Assembly: GCA_016841245.1 (NCBI GenBank)
Contig: JAENZN010000005.1
Coordinates: 124,001 to 188,000, forward strand
Source of the DNA: Syntrophomonas sp.
Lineage (GTDB): Bacteria > Bacillota > Syntrophomonadia > Syntrophomonadales > Syntrophomonadaceae
Length of the DNA stretch: 64,000 nt
Direction of reading: 5' to 3'
The translations under genes and the position numbers were made by a program. Shown piece after piece: positions 34,920-46,528 of the stretch. Positions within the stretch are counted from its first letter, which is position 1. Every line of letters begins with the position of its first letter. The notes under the pieces were generated by a model. The model had not been told where the DNA came from. It searched no databases and saw nothing but the letters and a program-made list of their open reading frames with translations.

Positions 34920-36935
34920 ATGAGTAATAAGAGTAAAGTTGAACCGACCAGTATCGGTGCGGTATGGGAAAAGTTTATTATTGACGGGAACGCTGAATCC
35001 CTTCCGATAAGAACGGAAATACTTGAATCATGGAAACGGTGTTATGCAGCGGGAGTAAACCCATATGATGGCACCAGTTATCGAGCGCTGGAAAATGGCG
35101 AGTTGACGGAACTGTTATATAGGCACCGGGAAATGATTAGAGTAGCCAAGCCTTTTATGGTTAAGTTATATGAATTTGTCGCAGGATCCGGTTTTGTAGT
35201 CTTCCTTGCTGATGAACGCGGCTATATGCTGGAAGTGATGGGGGATTACGATATCCTGGAAAACGCCCGCAAAGTTAACTTAAGCAAGGGATTTGGCTGG
35301 ATGGAAGAGGAAGTCGGAACCAATGGCATAGGAACTGCCTTGGCTCTGGGGGCGCCTTGCCAGGTTTCAGGCCAGGAGCACTATTGTCAGAAGATTCATT
35401 CATGGACCTGTTCCGCTGCTCCCATCATGGATGAAGACGGAAAGGTGTTAGGGGCTCTGCAAATGTCGGGGCCTTCGCGCAAGGCTCATTTACATACTCT
35501 AGGGATGGTAGTGGCGGCTGTCGAAGCTATTTTTGACCAGATGAGGATAAATAAGCAGAATCGGGAATTGACAGTATTGAATAAATGTATGAACGACATA
35601 TTCCAGACTATGTCCGATGGAGCTATGATTGTAAGCCTGGATGGTTTGATCAGTCAGATCAATCCAGCTGCGGAACAGATACTGGGCAAAGAAGTACTGG
35701 GTGTTTCCATAAACGAGGTTTACGGGCGGTCCGAAGTAATAAGCCTGATGTTGTCAGAGGCCAGGGACTTTGCGGATGTGGAGATTATAGTGGATAGTTC
35801 AAGGGGCCATCTGCACTGCATGGTTACCGGCAAAGCACTGAAGGATGGGAAGGGCCAGGTAAGTGGGGCGGTTATTTTCTTCAATCCCATTAATAAAGTT
35901 AAAAATTTGGTTAATCGTATAAGCGGTGCTCAGGCCAGCTTTTATTTCAAAGACATTATAGGCCATAGCCCTAAATTGTTACACGCCATACAAACAGGTA
36001 TGCAGGCGGCATCTTCAACAAGCAACGTCCTTATTCAAGGAGAAAGCGGAACCGGCAAAGAGCTTTTTGCCCAGGCTATTCACAACCATAGTCCTCGCCG
36101 CAATGGACCTTTCATCGCCCTGAACTGTGCCGCTATACCGAGGGAATTGATAGCCAGCGAGCTTTTTGGTTATTCTGAAGGGGCTTTTACGGGAGCCAAA
36201 CGAGGGGGGAGGCCTGGAAAGTTCGAATTGGCAGCAGGAGGCACACTTTTCTTGGATGAAATTGGTGATATGCCTCTTGATCAGCAAGCTTCTTTGTTGA
36301 GGGTCCTGCAGGAAAAGAAGATCACACGGGTAGGAGGCGAAAGGATCATTTCTGTGGATGTAAGAGTGGTATGTGCTACCAACAAGAACCTCCAGGAGGA
36401 GATTAGAAAAAATAATTTTCGTCAAGATTTATATTATCGTTTAAATGTAATATATATTTCCATACCTCCTTTTCGGGAACGGCGGGAAGATATCCTATTG
36501 CTCTTTTATTATCTTTTGGATCGGATTACCAGTAAAATGCAGGTGGAAATCCAGGATATTGAACCTGAACTCCTGGAATGTCTTAAGAACTACGATTGGC
36601 CGGGTAATGTTAGGGAATTGGAAAATGTGGTAGAAAAGATAGTCAACCAGGCCAATGGACCCTTTTTAAGATGCGAACACCTTCCTGCTGAAATTATGGC
36701 TATAGAATCCAACAGCTCATGTTTAAGTTCACTCTTACCGGTTGAAGAAGAGAGGCAGGAACATCGGAAAGAGGTAATTACTGATTTTCTGGCTGAACGA
36801 CAGACTATTGTTAATTCCCTGGCAAGGCATCGGGGGAATATAAGCAAGGTGGCCAGAGAACTGGGGTTATCCCGCAATACCGTTTATCGTAAAATTGAGT
36901 TTTATAAAATATCCCGAAAACAATCATTTGATTAA
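34920..36935 (+). CDS. Sigma-54-dependent activator, AcoR-like
   Basis: The 671-aa protein has an N-terminal GAF-type sensor (about residues 60-200, with FGWMEEEVGTNGIGTALA as in AcoR), a PAS domain (about 225-330), a AAA+ domain (about 340-570) and a C-terminal Fis-type helix-turn-helix (about 630-668, ISKVARELGLSRNTVYRKI). The AAA+ part has the Walker A ESGTGKELFA and the sigma-54 contact loop GAFTGA. It should bind upstream sites and open promoters held by RpoN. Two consensus -24/-12 promoters follow, before the alcohol and aldehyde dehydrogenase genes, so these are the probable targets. The inducer would be a small metabolite such as an aldehyde or alcohol (inference). ATG 34920 follows GGTGGGGG. 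Confidence 0.93.
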   Translation: MSNKSKVEPTSIGAVWEKFIIDGNAESLPIRTEILESWKRCYAAGVNPYDGTSYRALENGELTELLYRHREMIRVAKPFMVKLYEFVAGSGFVVFLADERGYMLEVMGDYDILENARKVNLSKGFGWMEEEVGTNGIGTALALGAPCQVSGQEHYCQKIHSWTCSAAPIMDEDGKVLGALQMSGPSRKAHLHTLGMVVAAVEAIFDQMRINKQNRELTVLNKCMNDIFQTMSDGAMIVSLDGLISQINPAAEQILGKEVLGVSINEVYGRSEVISLMLSEARDFADVEIIVDSSRGHLHCMVTGKALKDGKGQVSGAVIFFNPINKVKNLVNRISGAQASFYFKDIIGHSPKLLHAIQTGMQAASSTSNVLIQGESGTGKELFAQAIHNHSPRRNGPFIALNCAAIPRELIASELFGYSEGAFTGAKRGGRPGKFELAAGGTLFLDEIGDMPLDQQASLLRVLQEKKITRVGGERIISVDVRVVCATNKNLQEEIRKNNFRQDLYYRLNVIYISIPPFRERREDILLLFYYLLDRITSKMQVEIQDIEPELLECLKNYDWPGNVRELENVVEKIVNQANGPFLRCEHLPAEIMAIESNSSCLSSLLPVEEERQEHRKEVITDFLAERQTIVNSLARHRGNISKVARELGLSRNTVYRKIEFYKISRKQSFD

Positions 36936-37262
36936 GATTTCCTTAAGGCTCCTTTGGGTTTTATGTTCATCTTAAAAACAAAGCAATCATGTCCACCCGA
37001 ACTGGGATGCAGTTTTCAAAACCCTATCACAGAAACACACCTGATTTTTCTTCCTTATTTTATAATAAACGCTGTTTCATTCACATTTCATATGGATTTG
37101 TGCGTTGTTCATCGTTAACATATGTACTATTTTCCGCAACATTTGTCCAATAACATGACATACATTAAATCCCCCGACATCTTATCTCCCATAAATAAAA
37201 AATAATATGAGTAATCATAATATAGGATCTGCGCAAACTATACGGGTGATTCTTGACACGTG
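36936..37262. other. Long upstream region of the alcohol dehydrogenase gene
   Basis: There is no gene here. The length fits an upstream activating sequence for the sigma-54 activator. Imperfect half-sites TTTGTGCGTTG (about 37094), CCGCAACAT (about 37135) and TGCGCAAAC (about 37231) could be such sites, but the match is too loose to call. Confidence 0.35.
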
Positions 37263-37279
37263 TGGCACCACTCTTGCAT
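37263..37279 (+). promoter_or_regulatory. Sigma-54 promoter of the alcohol dehydrogenase gene
   Basis: TGGCAC-N5-TTGCAT matches the -24/-12 consensus completely. It is 128 bases upstream of the start codon. Confidence 0.9.
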
Positions 37280-37407
37280 GAATAGGTGCGTCAGTGGGAT
37301 GAATCACAACTAAAATAAATGCAAAGGGGGAATAATCAACATAATTAACCAGCATGGTGACGATAGGGTATCCAGCTCAAATGCGGTAAATACGAGGAGG
37401 AAATAAC

Positions 37408-38625
37408 ATGTGGGAAACCAGGATGAATATCAATCAGGTAGTTGAAATTAGGAGTAAAACACTTTGCTACTTTGGAGTGGGAGCATTACAAAAAGTAAAC
37501 GATATCTGTGATTATCTGAAAAAGCAAGGCATTTCGGCAGTGCTGGTGACAACTGATGAGATAGTGTACAAAGTGACCGGAGTCTGGGAAGTATTACAGC
37601 CTGCTTTGGAATCCCGGGGCATCAAGTATGCGCTCTACACCGGGGTAGTGCCCAATCCAACCGTGGATGGCATTGATGAAGCCGTAGCCATCGGCAAAAA
37701 AATCAACGCTGGGGCAGTCATAGGTATTGGCGGAGGAAGCGCTATTGATACGGGAAAGAGCGCAGCTGTACTGCTTCACCCCGATTATGTCCAATATAAT
37801 GCCCGCGATCAATATCTGTTAAAATTCGATATTGAGAAGGCTGTCCCGATAATTGCCATCAATACCACACATGGTACCGGTACTGAGGTTGATAGATTCG
37901 CGGTAGCCAGTATTCCCGAACTAAACTATAAACCAGCTCTGGCGGTGGACAGCCTATATCCGGTCTTTGCCATTGATGATCCGGCTATCATGACCAAATT
38001 ACCGCCCGGACAAACCATTTACACGGCTATCGACGCGCTTAATCATGTAGTAGAAGCAGCTACTTCGGTGGCTACTAATCCTTACGTGGTAATGTTGGCA
38101 GTGGAAACCGCTAGACTGGTAGCCAAATATTTACCCCGGGCGAAAGCTCAGCCGGAGGATCTGACCGCCCGTTACTACTTACTTTATGCATCGATGATGG
38201 GAGGCATTTGTTTTGACAATGGTCTGCTTCATTATACACACGCTATGGAGCACCCATTAAGCGGGTTAAAACACGACCTGCCGCATGGCATGGGACTTGC
38301 TATGCTCCTGCCGGCGGTGATAAATTGCATCTATCCCGCCTGTCCGGAAATATTGGCATCAATATTTGCTCCGTATGTACCGGGACTAAAAGGGGAGCCG
38401 AATGAAGCGGCACTATGTGCCGCAGGTGTGGAAGAATGGCTGTTTAATGTGGGGGTAACCGAAAAACTTTCCGATATGGGCTATACCGAAAAAGATGTCG
38501 ATACTTTGACCAAACTCACCTTTGAAACACCGTCTTTGAGCTTGCTTCTAAGCATGGCACCTGTAGAAGCTACAGAAGCCAATGTGAGAAAGATATATAT
38601 GGATAGTATGAAACCTATGCAATAG
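37408..38625 (+). CDS. Iron-containing alcohol dehydrogenase
   Basis: The 405-aa protein belongs to the type III (Fe-ADH) family and interconverts alcohols and aldehydes with NAD(P)H. Visible features are the nucleotide-binding GIGGGSAIDTGKSAA, TTHGTGTEV, and metal ligands in DALNHVVEA, HAMEHPLSG and HDLPHGMG. AGGAGG is 7-8 bases before the ATG. It has its own sigma-54 promoter and terminator. With the aldehyde dehydrogenase gene next to it, it probably serves ethanol or longer alcohol turnover; direction and substrate cannot be read from the sequence. Confidence 0.95.
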   Translation: MWETRMNINQVVEIRSKTLCYFGVGALQKVNDICDYLKKQGISAVLVTTDEIVYKVTGVWEVLQPALESRGIKYALYTGVVPNPTVDGIDEAVAIGKKINAGAVIGIGGGSAIDTGKSAAVLLHPDYVQYNARDQYLLKFDIEKAVPIIAINTTHGTGTEVDRFAVASIPELNYKPALAVDSLYPVFAIDDPAIMTKLPPGQTIYTAIDALNHVVEAATSVATNPYVVMLAVETARLVAKYLPRAKAQPEDLTARYYLLYASMMGGICFDNGLLHYTHAMEHPLSGLKHDLPHGMGLAMLLPAVINCIYPACPEILASIFAPYVPGLKGEPNEAALCAAGVEEWLFNVGVTEKLSDMGYTEKDVDTLTKLTFETPSLSLLLSMAPVEATEANVRKIYMDSMKPMQ

Positions 38626-38713
38626 CCTATTCTGTGTGCAGTCTCTCGACAGACTGGCGTTTGCCGGGAGAAGGATAAATAGTATCAGAGGCTTTGGGCA
38701 CCAATATGTACTG

Positions 38714-38756
38714 ATTTTAACACCTGTTACATGTCTATGTAACAGGTGTTAAAAAA
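38714..38756. terminator. Strong bidirectional terminator after the alcohol dehydrogenase gene
   Basis: TTAACACCTGTTACAT and ATGTAACAGGTGTTAA pair perfectly over a 4-base loop, with T residues on one side and A residues on the other. Confidence 0.85.
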
Positions 38757-38839
38757 TATGGAAAAATTATATTAAAAATAAGTTCTATTTATCATTAAAA
38801 ACCTTCGTTTCTCTGGCATTAATTGAATAAGTAACCATT

Positions 38840-38856
38840 TGGCACAAATTTTGCTA
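38840..38856 (+). promoter_or_regulatory. Sigma-54 promoter of the aldehyde dehydrogenase gene
   Basis: TGGCAC-N5-TTGCTA matches the -24/-12 consensus, about 190 bases before the start codon. It is the second such site within 1.6 kb. Confidence 0.88.
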
Positions 38857-39045
38857 AATAGTTGTTTAGTACATACCGGGGTACACAAATCCTGGATAGC
38901 TATCAATGTGGGAAAGAGGTTGGGAGACCAGAACAGAAGTTGCTTGATAAGGTTAGTGAGGGAAGGGAGGGAATTAGTAGAACCTTTATAAAACAATGGA
39001 CGGAGAATTACTTGTATCGGAAAAACAACAATGGAGGGATTAATA

Positions 39046-40524
39046 ATGCAAAAACCTATCGACAAAAATTACAAACTTTTTATTGATGGAAAATGGGTGG
39101 ACAGTAAAGAAGGACAGACTTTCGACGTATATTGTCCTGCCAATGGTGAGATGCTGGCTACCTGTGTGAATGGCAGTCGGGAAGATGTTGATGATGCGGT
39201 AAAGGCAGCATGGAAAGCATTCGAAACCTGGAAAAATGTTAGTCCCGCGGAACGGGCCGGCTATTTGCTCAAGATAGCAGATAAAATTGAAGAGAATGCA
39301 GAGAAAATGGCTATGGTCGAAACCCTGGACAATGGTAAACCCATCCGGGAAACCACCGGTATCGATATTCCCTTTGGTATAGATCATTTTCGTTATTTTG
39401 CCAGCGCTATAAGAACTGAGGAAGGTTCTGCCAATATGCTTAACCAGAGCCATTTAAGCCTCATTCTAAGGGAACCTATAGGTGTGGTAGGCCAGATCGT
39501 CCCCTGGAATTTTCCCTTCTTAATGGCCTGCTGGAAATTGGCCCCTGCTCTGGCGGCGGGCGATACGGTAGTATTCAAACCTTCTTCTGATACTTCCCTG
39601 AGCGTATTGGAATTAGCCAAGATATTAGCAGAGGTACTTCCTCCCGGTGTTGTCAATATTGTAACCGGCAAGGGGTCTACTACCGGCAATTATGTTCTGG
39701 AGCATGAAGGTTTCCGCAAATTGGCCTTCACCGGATCTACTGAAATCGGCTATGAGATTGCCAATGCAGCAGCCAAGAAGTTAATCCCCGCCACATTGGA
39801 ACTGGGCGGAAAATCAGCCAATATTTATTTCTCTGACTGTAACTTTGATAGAGCGGTGGAAGGAACTATGCTGGGAATCCTGTTCAACCAGGGCCAGGTT
39901 TGCTGCGCTGGTTCCCGCATCTTTGTCCAGAATGACATCTATGATAAATTCCTGGCAGCAATGGTTGACAGATTTAATAAGGTCAAAGTCGGCATGCCGT
40001 GGGAAATGGAAACCCAGATGGGCAGCCAGATCAACCGCACTCAGGTTAATATTATTCTTGACTACGTTGATATTGGCAAGAAAGAAGGAGCCAAAGTGGC
40101 CTGTGGAGGCTATAAGATCACTGAAAACGGTATGGATAAGGGCAACTTTGTCCGGCCAACCATTCTGGCCGATGTGAATAACAAGATGAGAGTGGCCCAG
40201 GAAGAGATCTTCGGACCTTGCGTAGTAGTTATTCCCTTCAAAGATGAAGGCGAAGTCATCGCTATGGCCAATGACAACGAATACGGTTTGGGCGGTGCTG
40301 TGTGGACCCAGGACATCAACCGCGCGCTCCGGGTGGCCAAGGCGGTGGAAACCGGCCGGATGTGGGTCAACACCTACAATCAGATTGACGCGGGGGCTCC
40401 TTTCGGCGGCTACAAGAAGTCGGGTATCGGCCGCGAAACTCACAAGATGATGTTGGCGCACTATACTCAGAGCAAGAACATTTATATCAGTATGGATGAA
40501 GGTCCCTTTGGACTTTATTCATAA
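39046..40524 (+). CDS. NAD(P)-dependent aldehyde dehydrogenase
   Basis: The 492-aa enzyme oxidises an aldehyde to the acid, with NAD(P). The catalytic cysteine is in GQVCCAGSR and the general base in LELGGKSANIYF; GSTEIGYEIA is the cofactor loop, and GYKKSGIGRE is near the C terminus. It is the classical ALDH type, not the CoA-acylating one. GGAGGG precedes the ATG at 39046. The upstream sigma-54 promoter and 400-base leader suggest control by the AcoR-like activator. G+C is visibly higher in the last third of the gene. Confidence 0.95.
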   Translation: MQKPIDKNYKLFIDGKWVDSKEGQTFDVYCPANGEMLATCVNGSREDVDDAVKAAWKAFETWKNVSPAERAGYLLKIADKIEENAEKMAMVETLDNGKPIRETTGIDIPFGIDHFRYFASAIRTEEGSANMLNQSHLSLILREPIGVVGQIVPWNFPFLMACWKLAPALAAGDTVVFKPSSDTSLSVLELAKILAEVLPPGVVNIVTGKGSTTGNYVLEHEGFRKLAFTGSTEIGYEIANAAAKKLIPATLELGGKSANIYFSDCNFDRAVEGTMLGILFNQGQVCCAGSRIFVQNDIYDKFLAAMVDRFNKVKVGMPWEMETQMGSQINRTQVNIILDYVDIGKKEGAKVACGGYKITENGMDKGNFVRPTILADVNNKMRVAQEEIFGPCVVVIPFKDEGEVIAMANDNEYGLGGAVWTQDINRALRVAKAVETGRMWVNTYNQIDAGAPFGGYKKSGIGRETHKMMLAHYTQSKNIYISMDEGPFGLYS

Positions 40525-40566
40525 AAACCGGCAAAGATAAAACGATACCATTTGCCCAACCTAAAT

Positions 40567-40720
40567 GCTGCCCCTGTTGGTGAGAACCTGATCTTCCATC
40601 GGCTGATAATCATGATAAGAATCGGATATCAAGATGTTGGGGCAGAGAGCATCAGCGGTAGATGCCGGGCCTGCAGCCCAGGTGAATATATGTGTCCCTG
40701 CCCCGTAGGGGGGCAGGGAC
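40567..40720 (+). ncRNA. Structured leader before nadK
   Basis: CTGCCCC near 40567 can pair with GGGGCAG near 40640. Three local hairpins follow: GCATC/GATGC, GGGC/GCCC, and a very stable GTCCCTGCCCC/GGGGGCAGGGAC (40694-40720). No T-run follows, so this is not an ordinary terminator. It may be a leader or a processing or repeat element. Confidence 0.4.
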
Positions 40721-40758
40721 GAATATACAAAGCAGACAGAATGAAAAGAGGCGGTTTT

Positions 40759-41574
40759 ATGAAAGTTCTCATCCTCCATAAAAACGGACCCCGGGCTTAT
40801 GAACTGGCCTGTACAATTGAGGCCGACCTGAAAGCCAGAGGCATAGAAACTGTGGTAAGGGAAAGTCATAATACAGCTTCATGGGATTGGCAGGATATTA
40901 CTCTGATCATTGTTCTGGGAGGGGATGGAACTATTCTGGAAACCGCTCGTGTATTGACTGGAAGTGATATTCACCTGCTGGGGATAAACTTTGGAAAGAT
41001 CGGCTTTTTAAGCAGCATTGAACCAGAGGACTGGCCGATGATCCGGGAAAAAATCATAAATCAGCAGTATACCCTGGAAAAGCGAATGACAATTGAAACT
41101 CAAATTGTAAGGAACGGGCAGACCCTGAACCTGGGTCGGGCTATAAACGATGCAATCATCAGATCTCAGGTTTTACATATCGTTACTCTGGGGCTGTACA
41201 TTAATGGTATCCCGAATGGTACTTACCGGGCTGATGGGGTAGTCTGCGCCACCCCCGCTGGTGCGACGGCTTATTCTTATTCGGCAGGCGGCCCGGTTCT
41301 GGCAGGCGATTTGGATGCAATGGTAATAACTCCGATTTGCCCTCAGTTGTCCTGCTCCAGGTCCCTCGTGGTAAAGGGCGATGCCCAACTGGAATTCACC
41401 ATTGATTGTGATTGCACCTCGAGAATCGCTCTCGACGGGGAAATAGAAATGGACCTGATCAAAGGGGACCGAATTTTAATACGACAATCAAGGGAAACCG
41501 TAGATTTTGTCCAGATCAATTCGGTCAGCAGTATGGAAAAGATCATGCATTGCCGCCACAAGATGCCTTATTAA
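40759..41574 (+). CDS. nadK: NAD kinase
   Basis: NadK phosphorylates NAD to NADP. The 271-aa protein has the conserved LGGDGTILETAR motif (about residue 52), IPNGTYRADGVVCATPAGATAYSYSAGGP-type core (split here only for identification) and a C-terminal beta-rich domain. ATG 40759 follows GAGGCGG and yields the usual length. It is directly upstream of nfnAB, an unusual and functionally sensible partner, since NfnAB needs NADP(H). Confidence 0.93.
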   Translation: MKVLILHKNGPRAYELACTIEADLKARGIETVVRESHNTASWDWQDITLIIVLGGDGTILETARVLTGSDIHLLGINFGKIGFLSSIEPEDWPMIREKIINQQYTLEKRMTIETQIVRNGQTLNLGRAINDAIIRSQVLHIVTLGLYINGIPNGTYRADGVVCATPAGATAYSYSAGGPVLAGDLDAMVITPICPQLSCSRSLVVKGDAQLEFTIDCDCTSRIALDGEIEMDLIKGDRILIRQSRETVDFVQINSVSSMEKIMHCRHKMPY

Positions 41575-41609
41575 AATGACTTTGCAATAAGAGAGGAGGA
41601 AGGTATCTT

Positions 41610-43840
<2,231 letters not shown>

Positions 43841-43989
43841 TAATAGGAACAACCAGCGGAATCAAATGAACTCCAAACTAGCTATTTAGAACGGCAGTAT
43901 TCAATGCCCAAACCCTGGGTGGTATATGATAAATGTTAAGGGAAAAAGTTATATAGCATATATAGATAATGATACGAAGGTACCAATAA

Positions 43990-44066
43990 TATAGGGATAA
44001 AAAATCAGAAAGGCTGTAACGCAAAGCCTGAAGGCTAGGCGATTTATTATCAGCCACTATGCCAGT
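43990..44066 (+). promoter_or_regulatory. Candidate c-di-GMP-I (GEMM) riboswitch
   Basis: The segment has the GEMM-like order GGGATAAA, a short hairpin, ACGCAAAGCC, GGCTAGG and AGCCACTATGCC, followed at once by a terminator. ACGCAAAGCC is the most conserved part of the class. The P2 hairpin is short and lacks a clear GNRA loop, and P1 has a mismatch, so it may be a variant, a degenerate copy or a chance match. Confidence 0.4.
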
Positions 44067-44069
44067 TCA

Positions 44070-44102
44070 GCTGCGGTATTTAATACTGCGGCCCTTTTTT
44101 AT
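44070..44102 (+). terminator. Terminator after the riboswitch candidate
   Basis: GCTGCGGTAT and ATACTGCGGC form a stem with G-U pairs, followed by CCTTTTTTAT. Confidence 0.75.
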
Positions 44103-44377
44103 CTGAAAATATATCTAAAGGCAGAAAACATCAGGTTTTCGACAAATGCAGTCATGTACCTCAAGCAGGGAGATTAAAATTAATGGAGAATTTTTTATCA
44201 ATAACATCTTTAGAGGATGGTTCCCGACTTATGCTGCACGACTGGGACGGTTTTGCCGATTCATATCCATTATAGTAATGGAATAAGTCTTGAATCATCC
44301 CCCAAAAGAAATTCATGGAATAAGTCAGCCGAATCGTTCCCTAATGAGTCAAAGCCCCCCGGCACTAGGAGGAAAGA
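44103..44377 (+). other. Leader between the terminator and recG
   Basis: A 30-codon frame from ATG 44183 (GGGAG about 10 bases upstream, beginning MENFLSITSL) could be a leader peptide, but nothing else supports it. No other feature is recognised. Confidence 0.25.
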
Positions 44378-46414
44378 ATGGAACATCTTTTTCAGGATAT
44401 ACAATACTTAAAGGGAATCGGTCCCAAAAGGAGTCAGCAGTTTAAACGACTGGGAGTGGATAATATATTTGATCTGCTCTGGCATGTGCCGCGGGCTTAT
44501 TTTAACCGCAGCAATCCGGATAAGATAAAATCTCTGGTACATGGTGAACCTGCGGCGGTGCGAGGAGTTGTTAAAGGCACCCATTCTTCCCGCAGCCGAA
44601 GGGGCATGAATATTTTTAAAGCTCTGGTACAGGATGATTCAGGGGCAGTGACGGCGGTATGGTTTAATCAGCCCTTTTTAGCTGGCATAATCACTTCCGG
44701 ACAGGAGATCTTTGTGAGTGGCAAAGTCAAGGGAACTCAGGGAGCCTGGGAATTGAATGTCAGCGAATATGAGGTGCTGGATGAAAGCTCCCAGCATATC
44801 GATGTGCTGCCGATTTATACTCTTACTGAAGGATTGAGCCAGAAGGCCTTAAGAGCCATTATGATGAATATCCTTACTGAATATCTGCATCATTACCCGG
44901 AAATACTTGGTGAAGAAATTAAGAAGCAATATGATGTTTGTGATATAGCCTTTGCCTTTCATAATCTGCATTTTCCTCAAGATGGAAAGGCCTATTTGAG
45001 AGCTAGAAAGCGGCTGGCCTTGGAAGAATTGCTCTTATTCCAGCTCAGCCTGCGTCTGGAACAGGCGAAATCACAGCCCCAGTCAAGTATAGTGCATATA
45101 GAAAAGACTGATCTGGTCCAGGATATGAGGGATAAACTGCCCTTTGAGCTGACCCAGGCCCAGGCCAAGGTGGTGGATGAAATATACTATGATATGGAGT
45201 CACCACGCCGTATGAACCGTCTTTTACAGGGAGATGTAGGTTCGGGAAAGACTATCGTAGCTGCTTTGGCTATGGCCAGAGCAGTGGCCAGTGGATTCCA
45301 AGCCGCCATCATGGCACCTACGGAGATACTGGCAGAACAGCATTACCTGTCCATAAACAGGTTGTTTAATCATCACGAGGTGGTCGTTGCCCGCCTGACT
45401 GGTTCCACCTCCATGGGAGAACGCAGGATGATTCTGGAGGCCCTGGCTTCCGGGCAGATAGATATACTGGTCGGCACCCATGCTCTGATTCAGGAAGATG
45501 TGCAGTTCTGGCGCCTGGGTCTGGCGGTGATTGATGAGCAGCACCGTTTTGGGGTAAAACAGAGGGCGCTGCTGGGTTTAAAAGGGGATATGCCTGATGT
45601 GCTGGTGATGACAGCAACACCCATACCCCGTACGCTGGCTTTAACTGTATATGGTGATTTGTCGGTATCAATTATCGATGAAATGCCCCCGGGCAGAAAA
45701 ACAGTCCAGACCATATTTGTAAGAAATTCAGACGGAAACAAAGTATATGATTTTATCAGCAGTCAGATTGATGAGAATGCTGCCCAGGCTTATATAGTAT
45801 GTCCTCTGGTGGAGGAGTCAGAAAAGCAGGATCTCATTGCAGCAGTTACCCTGTATGAAGAATTGAGAGAAGATGTGTTTGCTGATATTCAGGTGGGCTT
45901 GATACACGGAAGATTGAAAGCAGCGGAAAAAGAATACATAATGGAACGTTTCAAGCAGGGTGAGGTCCAGGTGTTAGTATCTACCACAGTAATAGAAGTG
46001 GGGGTTGATGTTCCGGCTGCCACCATCATGGTGGTGGTACATGCCGAACGCTTTGGCTTGTCGCAGCTGCACCAATTGCGTGGCCGAGTAGGCAGGGGTA
46101 ATAAACAGTCCTACTGTTTTCTAATCGGTGATCCACACACAGAAGATGGTTATAAGAGGCTGAGAATAATGGAGAAGACTAACGATGGCTTTAAGCTGGC
46201 TCAGCATGATCTGATGATTCGGGGGGCAGGCGAATTCTGGGGGGTTAAACAGCATGGTCTAAACCAGCTCAAGGTAGCCAGCCTGGTAAAAGATCAGAAA
46301 TTGATTGAGACCAGCCAGCGCCTGGTTGAAAATCTGAATTGGGCAAATTGCAATTATCTGGAAAATTATATAAATAGGAAATTTAAAAAAACCCAGCATA
46401 TTGCCGGTAATTAA
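44378..46414 (+). CDS. recG: ATP-dependent DNA helicase RecG
   Basis: RecG remodels stalled forks and branched DNA. The 678-aa protein has the N-terminal wedge/OB domain (LKGIGPKRSQQFKRLGV at 8-24), then superfamily 2 helicase motifs: GDVGSGKT (Walker A), DEQHRFGVKQR (DExH box), TATPIPRTL and the motif VI region (QLHQLRGRVGRG). AGGAGG precedes the ATG. It is separated from fakA by the sigma-54/NADPH module, unlike the usual clostridial order. Confidence 0.97.
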   Translation: MEHLFQDIQYLKGIGPKRSQQFKRLGVDNIFDLLWHVPRAYFNRSNPDKIKSLVHGEPAAVRGVVKGTHSSRSRRGMNIFKALVQDDSGAVTAVWFNQPFLAGIITSGQEIFVSGKVKGTQGAWELNVSEYEVLDESSQHIDVLPIYTLTEGLSQKALRAIMMNILTEYLHHYPEILGEEIKKQYDVCDIAFAFHNLHFPQDGKAYLRARKRLALEELLLFQLSLRLEQAKSQPQSSIVHIEKTDLVQDMRDKLPFELTQAQAKVVDEIYYDMESPRRMNRLLQGDVGSGKTIVAALAMARAVASGFQAAIMAPTEILAEQHYLSINRLFNHHEVVVARLTGSTSMGERRMILEALASGQIDILVGTHALIQEDVQFWRLGLAVIDEQHRFGVKQRALLGLKGDMPDVLVMTATPIPRTLALTVYGDLSVSIIDEMPPGRKTVQTIFVRNSDGNKVYDFISSQIDENAAQAYIVCPLVEESEKQDLIAAVTLYEELREDVFADIQVGLIHGRLKAAEKEYIMERFKQGEVQVLVSTTVIEVGVDVPAATIMVVVHAERFGLSQLHQLRGRVGRGNKQSYCFLIGDPHTEDGYKRLRIMEKTNDGFKLAQHDLMIRGAGEFWGVKQHGLNQLKVASLVKDQKLIETSQRLVENLNWANCNYLENYINRKFKKTQHIAGN

Positions 46415-46462
46415 AATATGGCAATAAATGCTTAAATAAAATAGCAGAACAAGAAAAAAGCT

Positions 46463-46499
46463 AATACTGCAGGCGCTAAAGCCAGCAGTATTTTTTATT
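46463..46499 (+). terminator. Terminator of recG
   Basis: AATACTGC and GCAGTATT form the stem, followed by TTTTATTTT. Confidence 0.8.
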
Positions 46500-46528
46500 T
46501 TGAAATGTAAATTCAGGGAGGTGAAAAA

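Noticed and set aside
39814-40461. 215-codon minus-strand frame opposite the aldehyde dehydrogenase.
   Set aside because: It is a shadow in a G+C-rich part of a certain gene, without a start signal or domain.
44183-44275. 30-codon frame after the riboswitch candidate.
   Set aside because: The ribosome-binding site is only moderate and nothing else supports translation; it is noted but not called as a gene.
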